Positions 1 through 9,535 of a stretch of 64,000 bases of DNA are shown here, one piece after another. A model generated the notes under the pieces. That model saw nothing but the letters and a program-made list of their open reading frames with translations, made no database searches and was not told the DNA's origin. The translations under genes and the position numbers were made by a program. Numbering within the stretch: the stretch's first letter is position 1; each line of letters starts with the position of its first letter. Origin of the DNA: Streptomyces sp. SAI-127 (GTDB taxonomy: Bacteria; Actinomycetota; Actinomycetes; Streptomycetales; Streptomycetaceae); NCBI RefSeq assembly GCF_029894425.1, contig NZ_JARXYJ010000003.1, positions 1 to 64,000 on the forward strand, written 5' to 3'.

Positions 1-201
1 GTACGGTCCTCCACCGCCTCCCCCCGGACGCACGCCGCCGGGCGAAGAAGCTGGCGCGCAGGGCGGACCCCTGGACCGGCGGCCGGCCATAGGAGCCGCG
101 GCTACGACGCCGCCAAGAAGACACCGCACCCACCCCCGGCCGAGCACCCCGCTCGCCCCCGCCCCCCGTGAATGCCGCAGGCCCTGTGCGGCACTCCGGC
201 G

Positions 202-381
202 GTCGAGGTTGGTGTGGGTGGCCGGGTCGCGGGCCAGGAGCGCGGCCACCTGCTCCTGCGCCGCAGCCTCATGCAGCGCGTCCAGCAGCCCGGCCACGCC
301 GTACGGCTCGTCGAGGTCGGCGTGGGTGGCTTCGTAGTGTGCGGCTTCTGGGATGCCGGTGTGCACAGGGTGCAGCTGGCC
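202..381 (-). pseudogene. Remnant of an actinobacterial ~34-residue repeat protein
   Basis: Read on the minus strand, this stretch translates to units of the type DLDEPYGVAGLLDALHEAAA followed by QEQVAALLARDPATHTNLD. This matches the tandem repeat seen in a family of streptomycete repeat proteins of unknown role. Only about one and a half units remain. No start or stop is in register, and the frame is lost after the last NLD. It is a decayed fragment. Family assignment rests on my memory of the repeat pattern. Confidence 0.5.
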
Positions 382-757
382 AACAAGAGCAGCTGCGGCC
401 GCAGCGCTTCCGCCCGTTGTGGCGTGCTGTAGAGCTGGTCGGCGTCTCGGTACAGGCCGAGGCCTGGCGCGGTGTGGCCGAGGTCCAACACGCCGGCTGG
501 GCTGTCGCGGCCTACTCCTGACGATGCCCCGCGCAGCCGGCACCCCGTGTGGCTCTGCCAGCGTGCCGACGTGCGTGTGACCGGGGGCAGGCATTCAGCG
601 TCCGGGGCTGGCGCGGCTGGGCCGCGGGCACGGTCAGATGACTTCGGCAGCCCCGAAGGTCACAAGCCCGCACCGGCTCTCCATGAAGCCAAAGGGGGTA
701 GCGGTGGCCGGAAGGGGACGCAAGTCGGTAGGCCGATGGCTGCCCGGCTCGGCCCGG
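382..757. other. No gene recognised
   Basis: Short overlapping frames occur here, but none shows a domain, a ribosome binding site or a believable composition. The stretch lies just downstream of the minus-strand peptidase gene. No clear terminator hairpin was seen. Confidence 0.5.
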
Positions 758-2767
758 TCATAGCAGGCCGGGCTGCTGCCATTCGGCGCCGAGAACGTGG
801 TGGTCGAGGAAGTTGAGGAATGTCTCGTACCACAGGCGCGTGTGGTTCGGCCTCAGGATCCAGTGGTTCTCGTCCGGGAAGTAGAGGTACTTCGCGGGGA
901 CTTCGTGGCGCTGCAGTTCCTGGAAGAGCGTGGCGCCCTGCCCGACGGGCACGCGGTAGTCCTTGGCGCCGTGGATGACCAGCATGGGGGTGCGGATCTT
1001 CGCGACGTCCAGGTGCGGCGAGTCGGCCTCGTACCGCTCGGGGCGGGTCAGCGGGTCGCCGAAGATCCGCTGGAAGTACCAGGGCACATCGGTGTCGCCC
1101 TGGAACATCCGCAGGTCCCACAGGCCCGCATGGCTGATGATCGCCTTGAAGCGGTCCGTGCTGGTGGCGACCCGGTTTGCCATGTATCCGCCGTAGGAGC
1201 CGCCGGCGAGCGCAGTACGTGAGGCATCGATGTCGTCCCGGGCCTCGGTCGCGTCGGTCAGCGCGATCACATCCGTGTAGGGGCGCCCGCCCCACTGCCC
1301 CCAGCCGCGCCGGTGGTTGATCTGCCCGTAGCCGGTCGACAGGGCCGGATCCGGCAGCAGCACCGCATAACCGCGCGCGGCGAACGGCCAGGGGTTCCAC
1401 CGCCAGGTCCAGCCGTTCCAGCTGGACTGCGGTCCGCCGTGGACGGCGACGAGCAGCGGAGCGGGCCGCTCGGCGGAGGCGCCCTCGGGCAGCACGAGCC
1501 AGCCGCGCAGCACGAACCCGTCGTCCGCCTCCGCGTGCACCTCGGTGAGCGCGCCGGGCAGCTCGCCGACGCCACCCGGGGCGGGCAGCACGGCCGGAGT
1601 CTGGTCCACGACGTCGGCGTAGATCCGGACGGGCGTCGGCGGCGCGTCGACCGCATGGCGCAGGGCGTAGAGCGTCCGCCCGTCGGGGGCTACGGCCAGC
1701 GAGCCGTACGCACCCGAAGCGGTGAGGCGTGTGACGCCACCGTCCGGGTCGCGCCGGAAGACGGGCGCGTGCCCCTGCTCGTCGGACGTGAAGAAGAGCG
1801 TGTCGTCCACCGGTGAACAGGCCACGCCACCAGGCCAGTTGTCGAACCCCGGCAGCAGGTCGCGCACCGCGCCGTCGGCCAGGTCGACCCGGACGAGAGT
1901 CGCTTCCCAGGGGTCGTTGTACGTCGGGTAGCGCATCCGGCAGCACACGACGGCCGAACCGTCGTGGGTGAACCGCGGCGCCTCGTAGAGGTGCTCCAAA
2001 TCACCGACAACGATGATCTCCTCACCGCTCACCGCGTCGGCCACCACCACGGCGGTGCGATGCTCGTCCGGGACCCGCCCGGGCACGAACCGGCGGTACG
2101 CGACCCGTGTGCCGTCCGGCGACAACGCCGCGTCCCCCGGATCCTCCAGCCCGATCCCCTGCCCGCCAGCGACGACCGGCTCCGCGTCAACACCGGCACG
2201 GATAAAGGTGTGCGGCTCCGCCGGGCCGAGGTCGTGGTCCCAGGCGCGGGTCGGCCCGGCCTCATACAGGATCGCGGTGACCTTCGCCTCCTTTCGCGCC
2301 GCGCGCAGCTTGCCGTGCGCCTCGGCGTCAACGGCACCCGGCAGCAGGCCCGCGGTGTGGCACAGCGCGCCTGAGTCCCGGGCGACGGTGACCGCGGCGA
2401 TCCCGCCTGGGTGCCGGGCCACGACGACGGCCTCCCCGCGCGGCGGAAGCGCCCACAGCGCGGCGCCCTCGTCCTCGTCGCCGTCCGCAGCGGCGCGTCC
2501 GGACAGGAAGTACAGCGTCCCGTCCGGACCGAACACCGGCCCCGACTCACCCTTGTCGGACCGGGTCAGCCGCAGCGCGTCGCGCTCCCCGGTCGGATCG
2601 ATCTCCCACAGACCGGACACGAACCGCGTGCCGTCCCCGGACAGCACCTGCACGGCGGCGACGAGACGAGCGCCATCGACAGACAGCGCAAGGGAGTTGA
2701 CGCGGGGGCAGGCGACGAGGGCGGACAGGTCACGGAAGGTGGACGGACCACCGGAGGACTCGGTCAT
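758..2767 (-). CDS. S9 family prolyl oligopeptidase-type peptidase
   Basis: A 669-residue serine peptidase of the S9 (prolyl oligopeptidase/acylaminoacyl peptidase) type. The N-terminal ~400 residues form a WD40/beta-propeller-like domain with repeats such as LSPDGTRVAYRRF. The C-terminal third is an alpha/beta hydrolase. The nucleophile motif GGSYGGYM lies near residue 523, the acid in GAKDYRVP near 602 and the histidine in DENHWI near 632, so all three catalytic elements are present. The frame stays open far upstream, but the start at MTESSGG is where homology should begin. No signal peptide is seen, so a cytoplasmic role in peptide turnover is likely. It is single and not in an obvious operon. 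Substrate specificity cannot be told from sequence. Confidence 0.9.
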   Translation of the reverse strand: MTESSGGPSTFRDLSALVACPRVNSLALSVDGARLVAAVQVLSGDGTRFVSGLWEIDPTGERDALRLTRSDKGESGPVFGPDGTLYFLSGRAAADGDEDEGAALWALPPRGEAVVVARHPGGIAAVTVARDSGALCHTAGLLPGAVDAEAHGKLRAARKEAKVTAILYEAGPTRAWDHDLGPAEPHTFIRAGVDAEPVVAGGQGIGLEDPGDAALSPDGTRVAYRRFVPGRVPDEHRTAVVVADAVSGEEIIVVGDLEHLYEAPRFTHDGSAVVCCRMRYPTYNDPWEATLVRVDLADGAVRDLLPGFDNWPGGVACSPVDDTLFFTSDEQGHAPVFRRDPDGGVTRLTASGAYGSLAVAPDGRTLYALRHAVDAPPTPVRIYADVVDQTPAVLPAPGGVGELPGALTEVHAEADDGFVLRGWLVLPEGASAERPAPLLVAVHGGPQSSWNGWTWRWNPWPFAARGYAVLLPDPALSTGYGQINHRRGWGQWGGRPYTDVIALTDATEARDDIDASRTALAGGSYGGYMANRVATSTDRFKAIISHAGLWDLRMFQGDTDVPWYFQRIFGDPLTRPERYEADSPHLDVAKIRTPMLVIHGAKDYRVPVGQGATLFQELQRHEVPAKYLYFPDENHWILRPNHTRLWYETFLNFLDHHVLGAEWQQPGLL

Positions 2768-3424
2768 GCGGGTGATTGTCGCCCGCTCGCGACGCGGACG
2801 GCCAGGGCCATGGCGGACCGGGCGTCTCGCGGCCTGGAACTCGCCGCCCTTCAGCAGCCGGGCTTTCGAGACCGCCCAACCGGGTGGGTGGACCCGCCCC
2901 CACCGACTACTCCTCCGCTCCGGCTCGGCGCCGGTGTGGCTCACGGTTGTGCAGGAGCACGCGCCGCCCCTGCGGATGCCGGACGGGACAGCGGGTGACC
3001 GAACGACGACGTGCGCCGGGCCAGGGGCGTTCATCCTCGCGCACCTGTCCGGGCAGGCTGTGGCGGCTTTGCAGCAGCCGGGGGCCGTACGGCAGCCGCG
3101 CCTCGCGGTGCGCGCCGAGGCGGGCAGCATGGTGTCGGCGGCAGGCGCATCGGGGAGTACCGACAGGTCAGACGGGCAGCCATCGCGGAACAGCGACATC
3201 GGCCGTCCCCGTTGCTACACCGTTTCGCCCCCGAATCCTGCGGTCGGGTACCGGTTCTCCGCAACGACGATCCGTCGCAATGGGGGAGCGCACACAGGGA
3301 AGTCGACCTTATGGCCCGCAGACTCACCGGCGCAGCCGCCCTGAACTGGACCCTCCATTGGGTTGATGAGGTCCGCGATCAGCGCAAGGAGCTGCCCTCC
3401 GGCCGGGCCGGCAAGGCCCAAAGA
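2768..3424. other. Divergent intergenic region between peptidase and MarR gene
   Basis: About 650 bases separate the divergent S9 peptidase and MarR genes. Both flanking frames extend into it, but those extensions are low-complexity Arg/Pro/Gly peptide without domain character. An ATG at 3311 is in frame with the MarR gene and is an alternative, less likely start. Confidence 0.4.
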
Positions 3425-3440
3425 TTGCTTGCGCGAGTAA
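3425..3440. promoter_or_regulatory. MarR-type operator upstream of the marR-like gene
   Basis: The imperfect palindrome TTGCTTGCGCGAGTAA (12 of 16 positions symmetric) ends 20 bases before the chosen MarR start. It is the same site that recurs four times between 4423 and 4534 in front of the exporter gene. Negative autoregulation of the MarR gene is the simplest reading. Confidence 0.7.
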
Positions 3441-3460
3441 TTTCTACGTATCCTGCGGGA

Positions 3461-3916
3461 ATGCGAGACGACGACGCCTCCGCCCTGACCGATGATGAGC
3501 GGAACCTGATCAGGGCGCTCCGCCCGGCGATGGCGGCACTGATGCGAGACTTCGACGACGACCTGCAGCGGTTTCAGCGGATGAGTCACGCCGAGTACAT
3601 CGCGTTGATGTTCCTGTCCGAGGCGCCCGAGTACACCATGCGGCTGAGCGACCTGGCGGAGCTGTGCCAGCAGTCCGCCTCGGCTGTGGGGCGCACCGTC
3701 AAACGTCTGGAAGCCGAGGGGCTCGTCCGGCGGCAGCAGTCCGTCCATGACGCCCGTTCGTTCAATGCCACCCTGACCGAGGCCGGCGTGGCGCGCCTGG
3801 AGGAGGCCGTGCCGGTACACGTGGCCAGTGTTCGACGGCACTTCTTCGACCAGCTCGAAGGGGTCGACCTCGGAAAGCTCGCGCTCGCGTTCCAGCGGAT
3901 CGCACAGAAGGGCTGA
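3461..3916 (+). CDS. MarR family transcriptional regulator
   Basis: A 151-residue winged helix-turn-helix protein of normal MarR length. The DNA-binding part reads MRLSDLAELCQQSASAVGR (recognition helix) then TVKRLEAEGLVRR and a wing with the family Asp-Arg-like motif HDARSF. The start at MRDDDASAL was chosen because it gives the usual family length and because an operator palindrome lies just upstream. It precedes an MFS exporter whose promoter region holds four more copies of that palindrome, so the pair looks like a classic MarR-controlled efflux system. The ligand is unknown. A longer form starting at 3311 cannot be excluded. Confidence 0.88.
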   Translation: MRDDDASALTDDERNLIRALRPAMAALMRDFDDDLQRFQRMSHAEYIALMFLSEAPEYTMRLSDLAELCQQSASAVGRTVKRLEAEGLVRRQQSVHDARSFNATLTEAGVARLEEAVPVHVASVRRHFFDQLEGVDLGKLALAFQRIAQKG

Positions 3917-3923
3917 CCTCGCG

Positions 3924-3959
3924 AAGGGGGGGCGAGGCCGCGTTGGCCTGGCCCCCCTT
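3924..3959 (+). terminator. Hairpin terminator after the MarR gene
   Basis: Eight bases after the stop codon, AAGGGGGG..GAGGCC pairs with GGCCT..GCCCCCCTT around a 5-base loop, with one or two irregularities. There is no long T tract, as is common in streptomycete terminators. Confidence 0.7.
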
Positions 3960-3991
3960 GCCGCACCGTTCCGTGGTCAGTGGGTCAGTGC

Positions 3992-4405
3992 TCAATGGCG
4001 CACTGAGCGAGGGCGGTGAACATGGCCGTATCGGCGTAGGCGCCGTCCATACGGCGGTAGGCGTTCGATCCTGCCCCAGGCGTCGAGTGCGAGGGCGGTG
4101 ATGCCGCGGGGGACCGGGCCGTGGGTGGCGGCCCATTCGTAGCCTCCGCCCGAGTCGTTGCCGAGCACATGCCGTACGGCGGTACCCGCGCCCATGTACG
4201 GCAGTATCGACGCGGCCTTCGTCAGGAAGGTTTGGATGCATCGCGGGGAGCCCCGGGATGCACATGCGATCGCCAACGGGCCGACCGCCGTCAGCAGAGC
4301 CACGACGAGCAGCAGCCCTCTTCGGCCATCGCTGTCGGCGGGGGCCGCGCGGCGGCTGTCCGCTCCACGGAGAGCCGACCGGTTTCGTCGATGTGCGTCA
4401 TGCAT
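3992..4405 (-). CDS. Possible small membrane protein divergent from the exporter
   Basis: An open frame of 137 codons with one hydrophobic segment (GLLLVVALLTAVGPLAIACA) near residue 40 and an otherwise Arg-rich sequence. Its start lies 17 bases from the first of the MarR operators, so it would fall under the same control if real. No family is recognised. The alternate frame also looks coding-like near its end (AYRRMDGAYADTAMFTALAQ), which may mean a frameshifted gene. Treat as uncertain. Confidence 0.3.
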   Translation of the reverse strand: MHDAHRRNRSALRGADSRRAAPADSDGRRGLLLVVALLTAVGPLAIACASRGSPRCIQTFLTKAASILPYMGAGTAVRHVLGNDSGGGYEWAATHGPVPRGITALALDAWGRIERLPPYGRRLRRYGHVHRPRSVRH

Positions 4406-4422
4406 CCAGCTCTACAAGCCAC

Positions 4423-4534
4423 TTACCCGCGCACGCAAGTAAAGATATTACGTGCGCAAGTAAATTTCGATCAAGAGCGGCTCTTCGGCCTTGATTACTC
4501 GCGCACGCAAGCTCATTGTTGTGAGCGCAAGTAA
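4423..4534. promoter_or_regulatory. Cluster of four MarR-type operators before the MFS gene
   Basis: Four related sites lie at 4423-4442, 4448-4463, 4495-4514 and 4519-4534. The best reads TTACGTGCGCAAGTAA, with 14 of 16 positions symmetric. The shared core is GCGCAAGTAA or its complement. The sites alternate between a 20-base and a 16-base form and sit in the only AT-richer part of the area. They cover the promoter of the exporter starting 24 bases later. Confidence 0.75.
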
Positions 4535-4557
4535 ATATCTGCTCGAGAGAGGCCGTC

Positions 4558-6015
4558 ATGGCCACAACGCACACGCATGCCACCGGACATCAGGTGAGGC
4601 GCCGCGCCTCGGAGTTGTCTCCCTTCGGCGTGCTGATCCTGCTGGCGGGCGCCTTCCTGCCGATCATGGACTTCTTCATCACCAATGTCGCCCTGCCCAG
4701 CATCGACGCGTCGCTACACGCGTCGGCGTCCTCGCTGGAGCTGGTGATCGCCGGATATGGCGTGGCCTACGCCGCCCTGCTGGTCCTGGGCGGTCGGCTG
4801 GGCGACCGGTACGGCCGGCACCGGTTGTTCCTCGGCGCGCTCATCGGCTTCGTCCTGGCCTCGCTGGCCTGCGGACTCGCACCGGGCGTCGGCGTGCTGA
4901 TCGCGGCTCGGATCGTCCAGGGTGCCACCGCGGCGCTGCTGGTGCCGCAGGTGCTGGCGACTTTCCACCACACCCTGGAGGGCGAGCACAAGGCACGTGC
5001 CCTGGCCTTGTACGGGGCCACCTCCGGCATCGCCGCAGTCGTCGGCCAGGTGGTCGGCGGGCTGCTGGTCAGCGCGGATATCGCCGGCACGGCCTGGCGG
5101 CCGATCTTCCTGGTCAACGTACCGATCGGGATAGTGGTCCTGCTGGTCGCCGCCCGCATCGTGCCGGCCACGCGCTCCGAACACCCCGTCGGTATCGACC
5201 TGCCCGGCACGGTTCTGTTCGCCGCCACGCTCGTCGCCCTGCTCCTCCCGCTGACCGAGGGGCACTCACTCGGCTGGCCCTGGTGGACCTGGCTGCTGCT
5301 CGCCCTGGCCGTCGTCCTGGGCGCCGTCACCTACGTCGTCGAGAAGGCGGCCGAGCGGCGCGGTGAGGTGCCGCTGCTGCCGCCGTCACTGCTGCGGCTG
5401 CCGTCGATGTCCCGAGGCCTGGCCATGGTGCTGGCCTTCAGCATCGGCTTCGGGGCGTTCATGTTCGTCTTCGCGCTGACCGTTCAGGATGGGCTGCACG
5501 CCGACGCCCTGCACGGCGGCCTGGCGATCCTGCCGATGGCCCTGCTGTTCTTCGCCGGATCCGTCCTGGCCCCGCGCCTGATCTCCCGCTTCGGACGCGC
5601 GGCCCTGTCCGCGGGCGCCGTGCTGCAACTCGCCGGACTCGCATGGCTGGTCGCCGTCCTCGTCGTCGACTGGCCGCACGTCTCCCTGTGGGCCATGGCC
5701 GCCCCCCTGGCACTGGTCGGCGCCGGACAGTCGATGCTCTTCGCGGGACTGTTCCGCAGCGTGCTCACCGACGTGCCCGCCCACCTCGGAGGCATCGGCA
5801 GCGGCGCGCTGATCACCCTGCAGCAGAGCGGGCTCGCGCTCGGCGTGGCCACGCTCGGCACCTTGTACATCGGCCTCGCGCCGCACGGCGTCTCCCACGC
5901 CTTCGCCACCGTCGAGTACGTCCAGATGGGCATCGTGGCCCTCCTGGCTGTCGGCGTCGCCGCACTGCCCCGCTTCACGCAGACCACCTCCCGCACTCCC
6001 GTGGTCGAAGCCTGA
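4558..6015 (+). CDS. MFS drug exporter, EmrB/QacA-like (DHA2)
   Basis: A 485-residue multi-pass membrane protein. The first helix carries the DHA2 signature [17 protein letters not shown], and the loop motif [14 protein letters not shown] follows helix 2. The length fits 12-14 membrane segments. It should export small hydrophobic compounds by proton antiport. A purine-rich site (GAGAGAGG) precedes the ATG. Operators of the upstream MarR protein cover its promoter, and an ECF sigma gene follows after 22 bases, probably on the same transcript. Confidence 0.9.
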   Translation: MATTHTHATGHQVRRRASELSPFGVLILLAGAFLPIMDFFITNVALPSIDASLHASASSLELVIAGYGVAYAALLVLGGRLGDRYGRHRLFLGALIGFVLASLACGLAPGVGVLIAARIVQGATAALLVPQVLATFHHTLEGEHKARALALYGATSGIAAVVGQVVGGLLVSADIAGTAWRPIFLVNVPIGIVVLLVAARIVPATRSEHPVGIDLPGTVLFAATLVALLLPLTEGHSLGWPWWTWLLLALAVVLGAVTYVVEKAAERRGEVPLLPPSLLRLPSMSRGLAMVLAFSIGFGAFMFVFALTVQDGLHADALHGGLAILPMALLFFAGSVLAPRLISRFGRAALSAGAVLQLAGLAWLVAVLVVDWPHVSLWAMAAPLALVGAGQSMLFAGLFRSVLTDVPAHLGGIGSGALITLQQSGLALGVATLGTLYIGLAPHGVSHAFATVEYVQMGIVALLAVGVAALPRFTQTTSRTPVVEA

Positions 6016-6037
6016 GAGCGGGCTGGAGGAAGCCATC

Positions 6038-6748
6038 ATGACCACGACCGAACGAACCCCGGAAGCGGTGGAGCCCGCGGCGGACCGACAGGCCGCATTC
6101 GCATCCGCCCTGGAGCACCTGGACGCCCTGTACACGGCCGCCCTGCGCATGACCGGCAATCCGGCCGACGCCGAGGACCTGGTCCAGGACACATACGCCA
6201 GGGCCTACGTCTCGTTCCACCAGTTCCGTCCCGGCACCAACCTCAAGGCCTGGCTCTACCGCATCCTCACCACCACCTTCCTCAACTCCTGCCGGGCACA
6301 AAAGAGCCGGCCGCCGATCGACGCCGCGGCGACGGTCGAGGACCGGCAACTGGCCCGGGCCGAGTCACACACGTCGACGGGGCTGCGCTCCGCGGAGGCC
6401 GAGGCACTGGACCGCCTGCCCGACGCGGACGTCAAGGCCGCGCTGCAGACACTGCCCGTCAATGGCCGGATCGCCGTGTACCTCGCCTACGTCGAGGGCT
6501 TCACCGTCCGGGAGATCGCCGACATCATGCGGACGCCGACCGGCACGGTGCTGTCCCGGCTGTTCCGGGGACGTAGTCGACTGCGGTCACTGCTGGAGGA
6601 CCACGCCCGTGCACGCGGGCTCGTTACGGCAGGCCGCGCGCGCGACGGCGAATCCGTCCTGCGCGGCTCACACGAGTCGGCGAAGCGATCCGAGGTCGCC
6701 GGGATCGGGGACCGGCGTCCCGTGCCGCGTGGCGCTGATGCCGCATGA
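6038..6748 (+). CDS. ECF sigma factor, SigR-like
   Basis: A 236-residue sigma-70 family factor. Region 2 contains [20 protein letters not shown] and the SigR-like block [16 protein letters not shown]. Region 4 contains [20 protein letters not shown]. SigR-type factors direct the thiol-oxidative stress regulon. No RsrA-like zinc anti-sigma gene follows, and the protein has an extra ~40-residue Arg-rich tail. It sits 22 bases after the MFS gene and about 170 bases before cydA. A role in switching on the bd oxidase cluster is attractive but is inference. Confidence 0.87.
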   Translation: MTTTERTPEAVEPAADRQAAFASALEHLDALYTAALRMTGNPADAEDLVQDTYARAYVSFHQFRPGTNLKAWLYRILTTTFLNSCRAQKSRPPIDAAATVEDRQLARAESHTSTGLRSAEAEALDRLPDADVKAALQTLPVNGRIAVYLAYVEGFTVREIADIMRTPTGTVLSRLFRGRSRLRSLLEDHARARGLVTAGRARDGESVLRGSHESAKRSEVAGIGDRRPVPRGADAA

Positions 6749-6917
6749 ACGCTTCGTCGCACGGCGCGGGCTTTGGACCCGCACGCCCCACGTGCCCGGC
6801 GGGCATCGGTTCGATCCGGCCGCTGCTGTGCACCACCGACCCGGATCACCATGCCCGCACGGGCCCACCCGCCAAGCCAAGCACGGCGTTCAGCCCTCCT
6901 TCGCACTGGGAGACAGC

Positions 6918-8321
6918 GTGAGTCTGCTCGATCTCTCCAGATGGCAGTTCGCCATCACCGTCATGTTCCATATGACGTTCCCTGCCATCACCGTCGGCCT
7001 GTCGGTTCTGTTGTGCGTTCTCTACGGGATGCACTGGCGCACGGACAACCCCGTCTATCTGCAGATGTTCCGCTTCTGGCGGCGTATCTTCGCCGTCGGG
7101 TTCGCCATCGGCGTCGTCGCGGGCATCGTGATCACCTTCGAGATGGGCCTCAACTGGGGCGTCTACGCCGCCGAAACCGGTCCCGTGATCGGCCCGATCA
7201 TCGGCATGGAGGTCGTCACCGCGTTCTTCGTCGAGGCCGGCTTCATCGGGATCCTGCTGTACGGTGACGGCCGCGTGCAGCGGAGAACGATGTTCACCGC
7301 CACGGTGATGGTGTCGCTCGGCACGGTCCTCTCCTCGACGTGGATCATCGCCGCCAACTCCTGGCTGCAGACACCGGCCGGGTTCGTCTTCCGGCACGGC
7401 CAGTTCGAACCCGTCGACTGGGTGCACGCCATCTTCAACCCGTCGTTCCTCTGGCGCTGGCCGCACATGCTGGCCGCGGTGATGATCTCCGCGAGCTTCT
7501 TCGTCGCGGGCATCGGCGCCTACTACCTGGTCAAGGGCAGGGCGCTGGCCTTCGCCCGCCGCTCGGTGTCCATCGCGCTGGGCGTCGCGGCGATCCTGCT
7601 GCCCCTGCAACTCTTCCTCGGTGACAACGTCGCCGGCGCGGTGCTTCCCCGCCAGCTGTCCAAGCTGGAGGCCCTGGAAGGCAACTGGGGCAGTACGAAC
7701 AAGGGGTACGTGATCTTCTCGATCCCCGACCAGCAGGCCGAGCGCAACATCGCCGAGCTCTCCGTCCCCTGCCTGGGCAGCGCCATCGCCAAGGACCTCA
7801 CCTGTACGACCCCGACTCCCGGTCTCGACCTGACCCCCAAGGCCGACCGCCCCGACATGGCAGCGGTCTTCTGGGGATTTCGCGCCATGTTCTACGCGGC
7901 GCTGCTGATGTTCGGCACCGTGTTCTACGCGACGATCCTGCGTCTGCGCCGCAAACTGTGGACCGCACGCCGCTTCCACCGGTTCCTGATGTGGTCGACT
8001 CCCGTGGGCATCATCGCCGTGCTCGGTGGGTGGGTGACCGCCGAGTCGGGCCGGCAGCCATGGGTGGTGTTCGGCCATCTCCGTACGTCCGCCGCGGTCT
8101 CACGGCTCGCACCCGGCGAACTGCTCTTCTCCGTGGTGGGGTTCTCGCTGCTGTATCTGGTGATGCTGGCCGCGTACGTCGTCTACATCGTGCGCGCCCT
8201 GCGGACCGGGCCCGAGCGGGACCACCCCGACCCGGCCGGCGTGCCCCGGCCGGCTCCCCACCCTCTTCCGCAGCCCGGTGCGGTCGCGCCCGGTCCGGCC
8301 ATGGCAGGCGAGGCGCGATGA
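6918..8321 (+). CDS. cydA: Cytochrome bd ubiquinol oxidase subunit I
   Basis: The haem-bearing quinol-oxidising subunit of cytochrome bd, 467 residues with about nine membrane helices. The N-terminus SRWQFAITVMFHMTFPAITVG carries the conserved early histidine of haem b595. The late motif GWVTAESGRQPW is diagnostic for CydA. The Q-loop is short, as in actinobacteria. A GTG start was chosen at SLLDLSRW, preceded by GGGAGA. The stop overlaps the cydB start (ATGA). The oxidase reduces oxygen to water at low oxygen without pumping protons. Confidence 0.95.
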   Translation: MSLLDLSRWQFAITVMFHMTFPAITVGLSVLLCVLYGMHWRTDNPVYLQMFRFWRRIFAVGFAIGVVAGIVITFEMGLNWGVYAAETGPVIGPIIGMEVVTAFFVEAGFIGILLYGDGRVQRRTMFTATVMVSLGTVLSSTWIIAANSWLQTPAGFVFRHGQFEPVDWVHAIFNPSFLWRWPHMLAAVMISASFFVAGIGAYYLVKGRALAFARRSVSIALGVAAILLPLQLFLGDNVAGAVLPRQLSKLEALEGNWGSTNKGYVIFSIPDQQAERNIAELSVPCLGSAIAKDLTCTTPTPGLDLTPKADRPDMAAVFWGFRAMFYAALLMFGTVFYATILRLRRKLWTARRFHRFLMWSTPVGIIAVLGGWVTAESGRQPWVVFGHLRTSAAVSRLAPGELLFSVVGFSLLYLVMLAAYVVYIVRALRTGPERDHPDPAGVPRPAPHPLPQPGAVAPGPAMAGEAR

Positions 8322-9286
8322 TGTCCGGCATCTGGTTCGCCCTCATCCTGCTCTGCCTGCTGATGTATGTCGTCCTCGACGGCTACGACCTTGGTATCGG
8401 CATCGCCACCCTGCTGGAGCGCGACGCCCGGCACCGGTTCGAGATGCTCGAGCAGGTCGCCCTCACGTGGGATGGCAACGAGACCTGGCTGGTGCTGCTC
8501 GGGGTGAGCCTGTGGGCGGGCTTCCCGCCGGCGTTCGGCACGTTGCTGCCCCACGCCTATCTCCCGCTGGTCGTGATGCTTTTCTCGCTGATCGTCCGCG
8601 GTGTCGCCGTGGAGATGGCCTCGCAGGCACCGCCCGGCATCGGATGGCAGCGGGCTTTCGGCACAGCCTCGTTGACCGCATCGCTGGCTCAGGGCGCCGT
8701 GCTGGGAACGCTGACGGGCGGTCACCATGTCTGGTTCTCCGTACTGACCGCGAGTGCCGTCGCATGCGGCTATCTGGCCCTGGGATGCGCGTATCTGAAG
8801 GGGAAGACGACCAGCGGAGTCCGGGCCAGGAGTACGCGTGCCGGCATCGTCGCCACACTGCTCGCGACAGCTCTGGGGACCGCGTGCCTGGTCACCGTTG
8901 GAAGCACCCACGCACCGCTGAACCTGCACGGCCCCGGGCGGACGATCGCCTTCGCCGGTCTGCTGCTGTTCGCGACCGTCGGCGCGGTGACCGCGCTGGT
9001 GACGCTGCGGTCCGCGGCGAGCGACACCCTGCCCTTCGCCGCGCTCGCGACCGCCACTGTGGCCCTGGCGCTCGCCGTGGTCGTGGCCCGCTACCCCGTG
9101 ATCCTTCCGCCGGCGCTCACGGTCTCCGGCTCCGTGGCGCCCCGCACCACGATGGCGTTCCTCGCCGTCGGGATCGGACTGAACATGCCACTGATCCTCT
9201 TCTACAACTGGTTCGCCCACCACGCCTTCCGGGGCGGGCGGCACGGCGCACCCGACGGCGGCCTCGCACCGCAGGCACAGGAGTAG
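8318..9286 (+). CDS. cydB: Cytochrome bd ubiquinol oxidase subunit II
   Basis: Partner subunit of CydA, 322 residues, hydrophobic throughout. It carries the family motifs LDGYDLGIG in helix 1 and WDGNETWLV after it. The start overlaps the cydA stop by four bases, so translation is probably coupled. A second ATG one codon later is equally possible. Length is slightly short for the family but within the actinobacterial range. Confidence 0.94.
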   Translation: MMSGIWFALILLCLLMYVVLDGYDLGIGIATLLERDARHRFEMLEQVALTWDGNETWLVLLGVSLWAGFPPAFGTLLPHAYLPLVVMLFSLIVRGVAVEMASQAPPGIGWQRAFGTASLTASLAQGAVLGTLTGGHHVWFSVLTASAVACGYLALGCAYLKGKTTSGVRARSTRAGIVATLLATALGTACLVTVGSTHAPLNLHGPGRTIAFAGLLLFATVGAVTALVTLRSAASDTLPFAALATATVALALAVVVARYPVILPPALTVSGSVAPRTTMAFLAVGIGLNMPLILFYNWFAHHAFRGGRHGAPDGGLAPQAQE

Positions 9287-9289
9287 CCG

Positions 9290-9535
9290 ATGACCACGCA
9301 CACCCCGATCACGCGCCGGCCGCTGCGAAGGGCAGGGAGGTTCCTGTTGCGGGCCCTGCTCGTCGTCCTGGGCATCGCGGGCGGTCTGTTCTGCTACTTC
9401 GTGTGCCAGGGGATGTTCTCCGGCTACCCGAAGTACCACACGGACCTGCTGAGCACGATCGGCCTGCTGATCGTCATGGCCGTCGGCGCCCTCGCCTGGA
9501 TCCTGGACCACCGGCGGATCGATGACGATGACTGA
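9290..9535 (+). CDS. Small two-segment membrane protein within the cyd operon
   Basis: An 81-residue protein with two predicted membrane segments (LLRALLVVLGIAGGLFCYFV and LLSTIGLLIVMAVGALAWIL) joined by a short loop. The N-terminus is basic and the C-terminus is acidic (DHRRIDDDD). It starts three bases after the cydB stop and overlaps the cydD start by about 14 bases, so it is embedded in the operon. It does not resemble the 30-40-residue CydX subunit. A role as an accessory subunit or assembly factor is inference from position only. Confidence 0.75.
   Translation: MTTHTPITRRPLRRAGRFLLRALLVVLGIAGGLFCYFVCQGMFSGYPKYHTDLLSTIGLLIVMAVGALAWILDHRRIDDDD

Noticed and set aside
2013..3344. 443-codon plus-strand frame over the S9 peptidase N-terminus
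   Set aside because: Ser/Arg/Pro/Thr-rich shadow without a ribosome binding site or domain.
6749..6917. Rex-type redox operator before cydA
   Set aside because: Looked for TTGTGAA/TTCACAA-like palindromes and found none.
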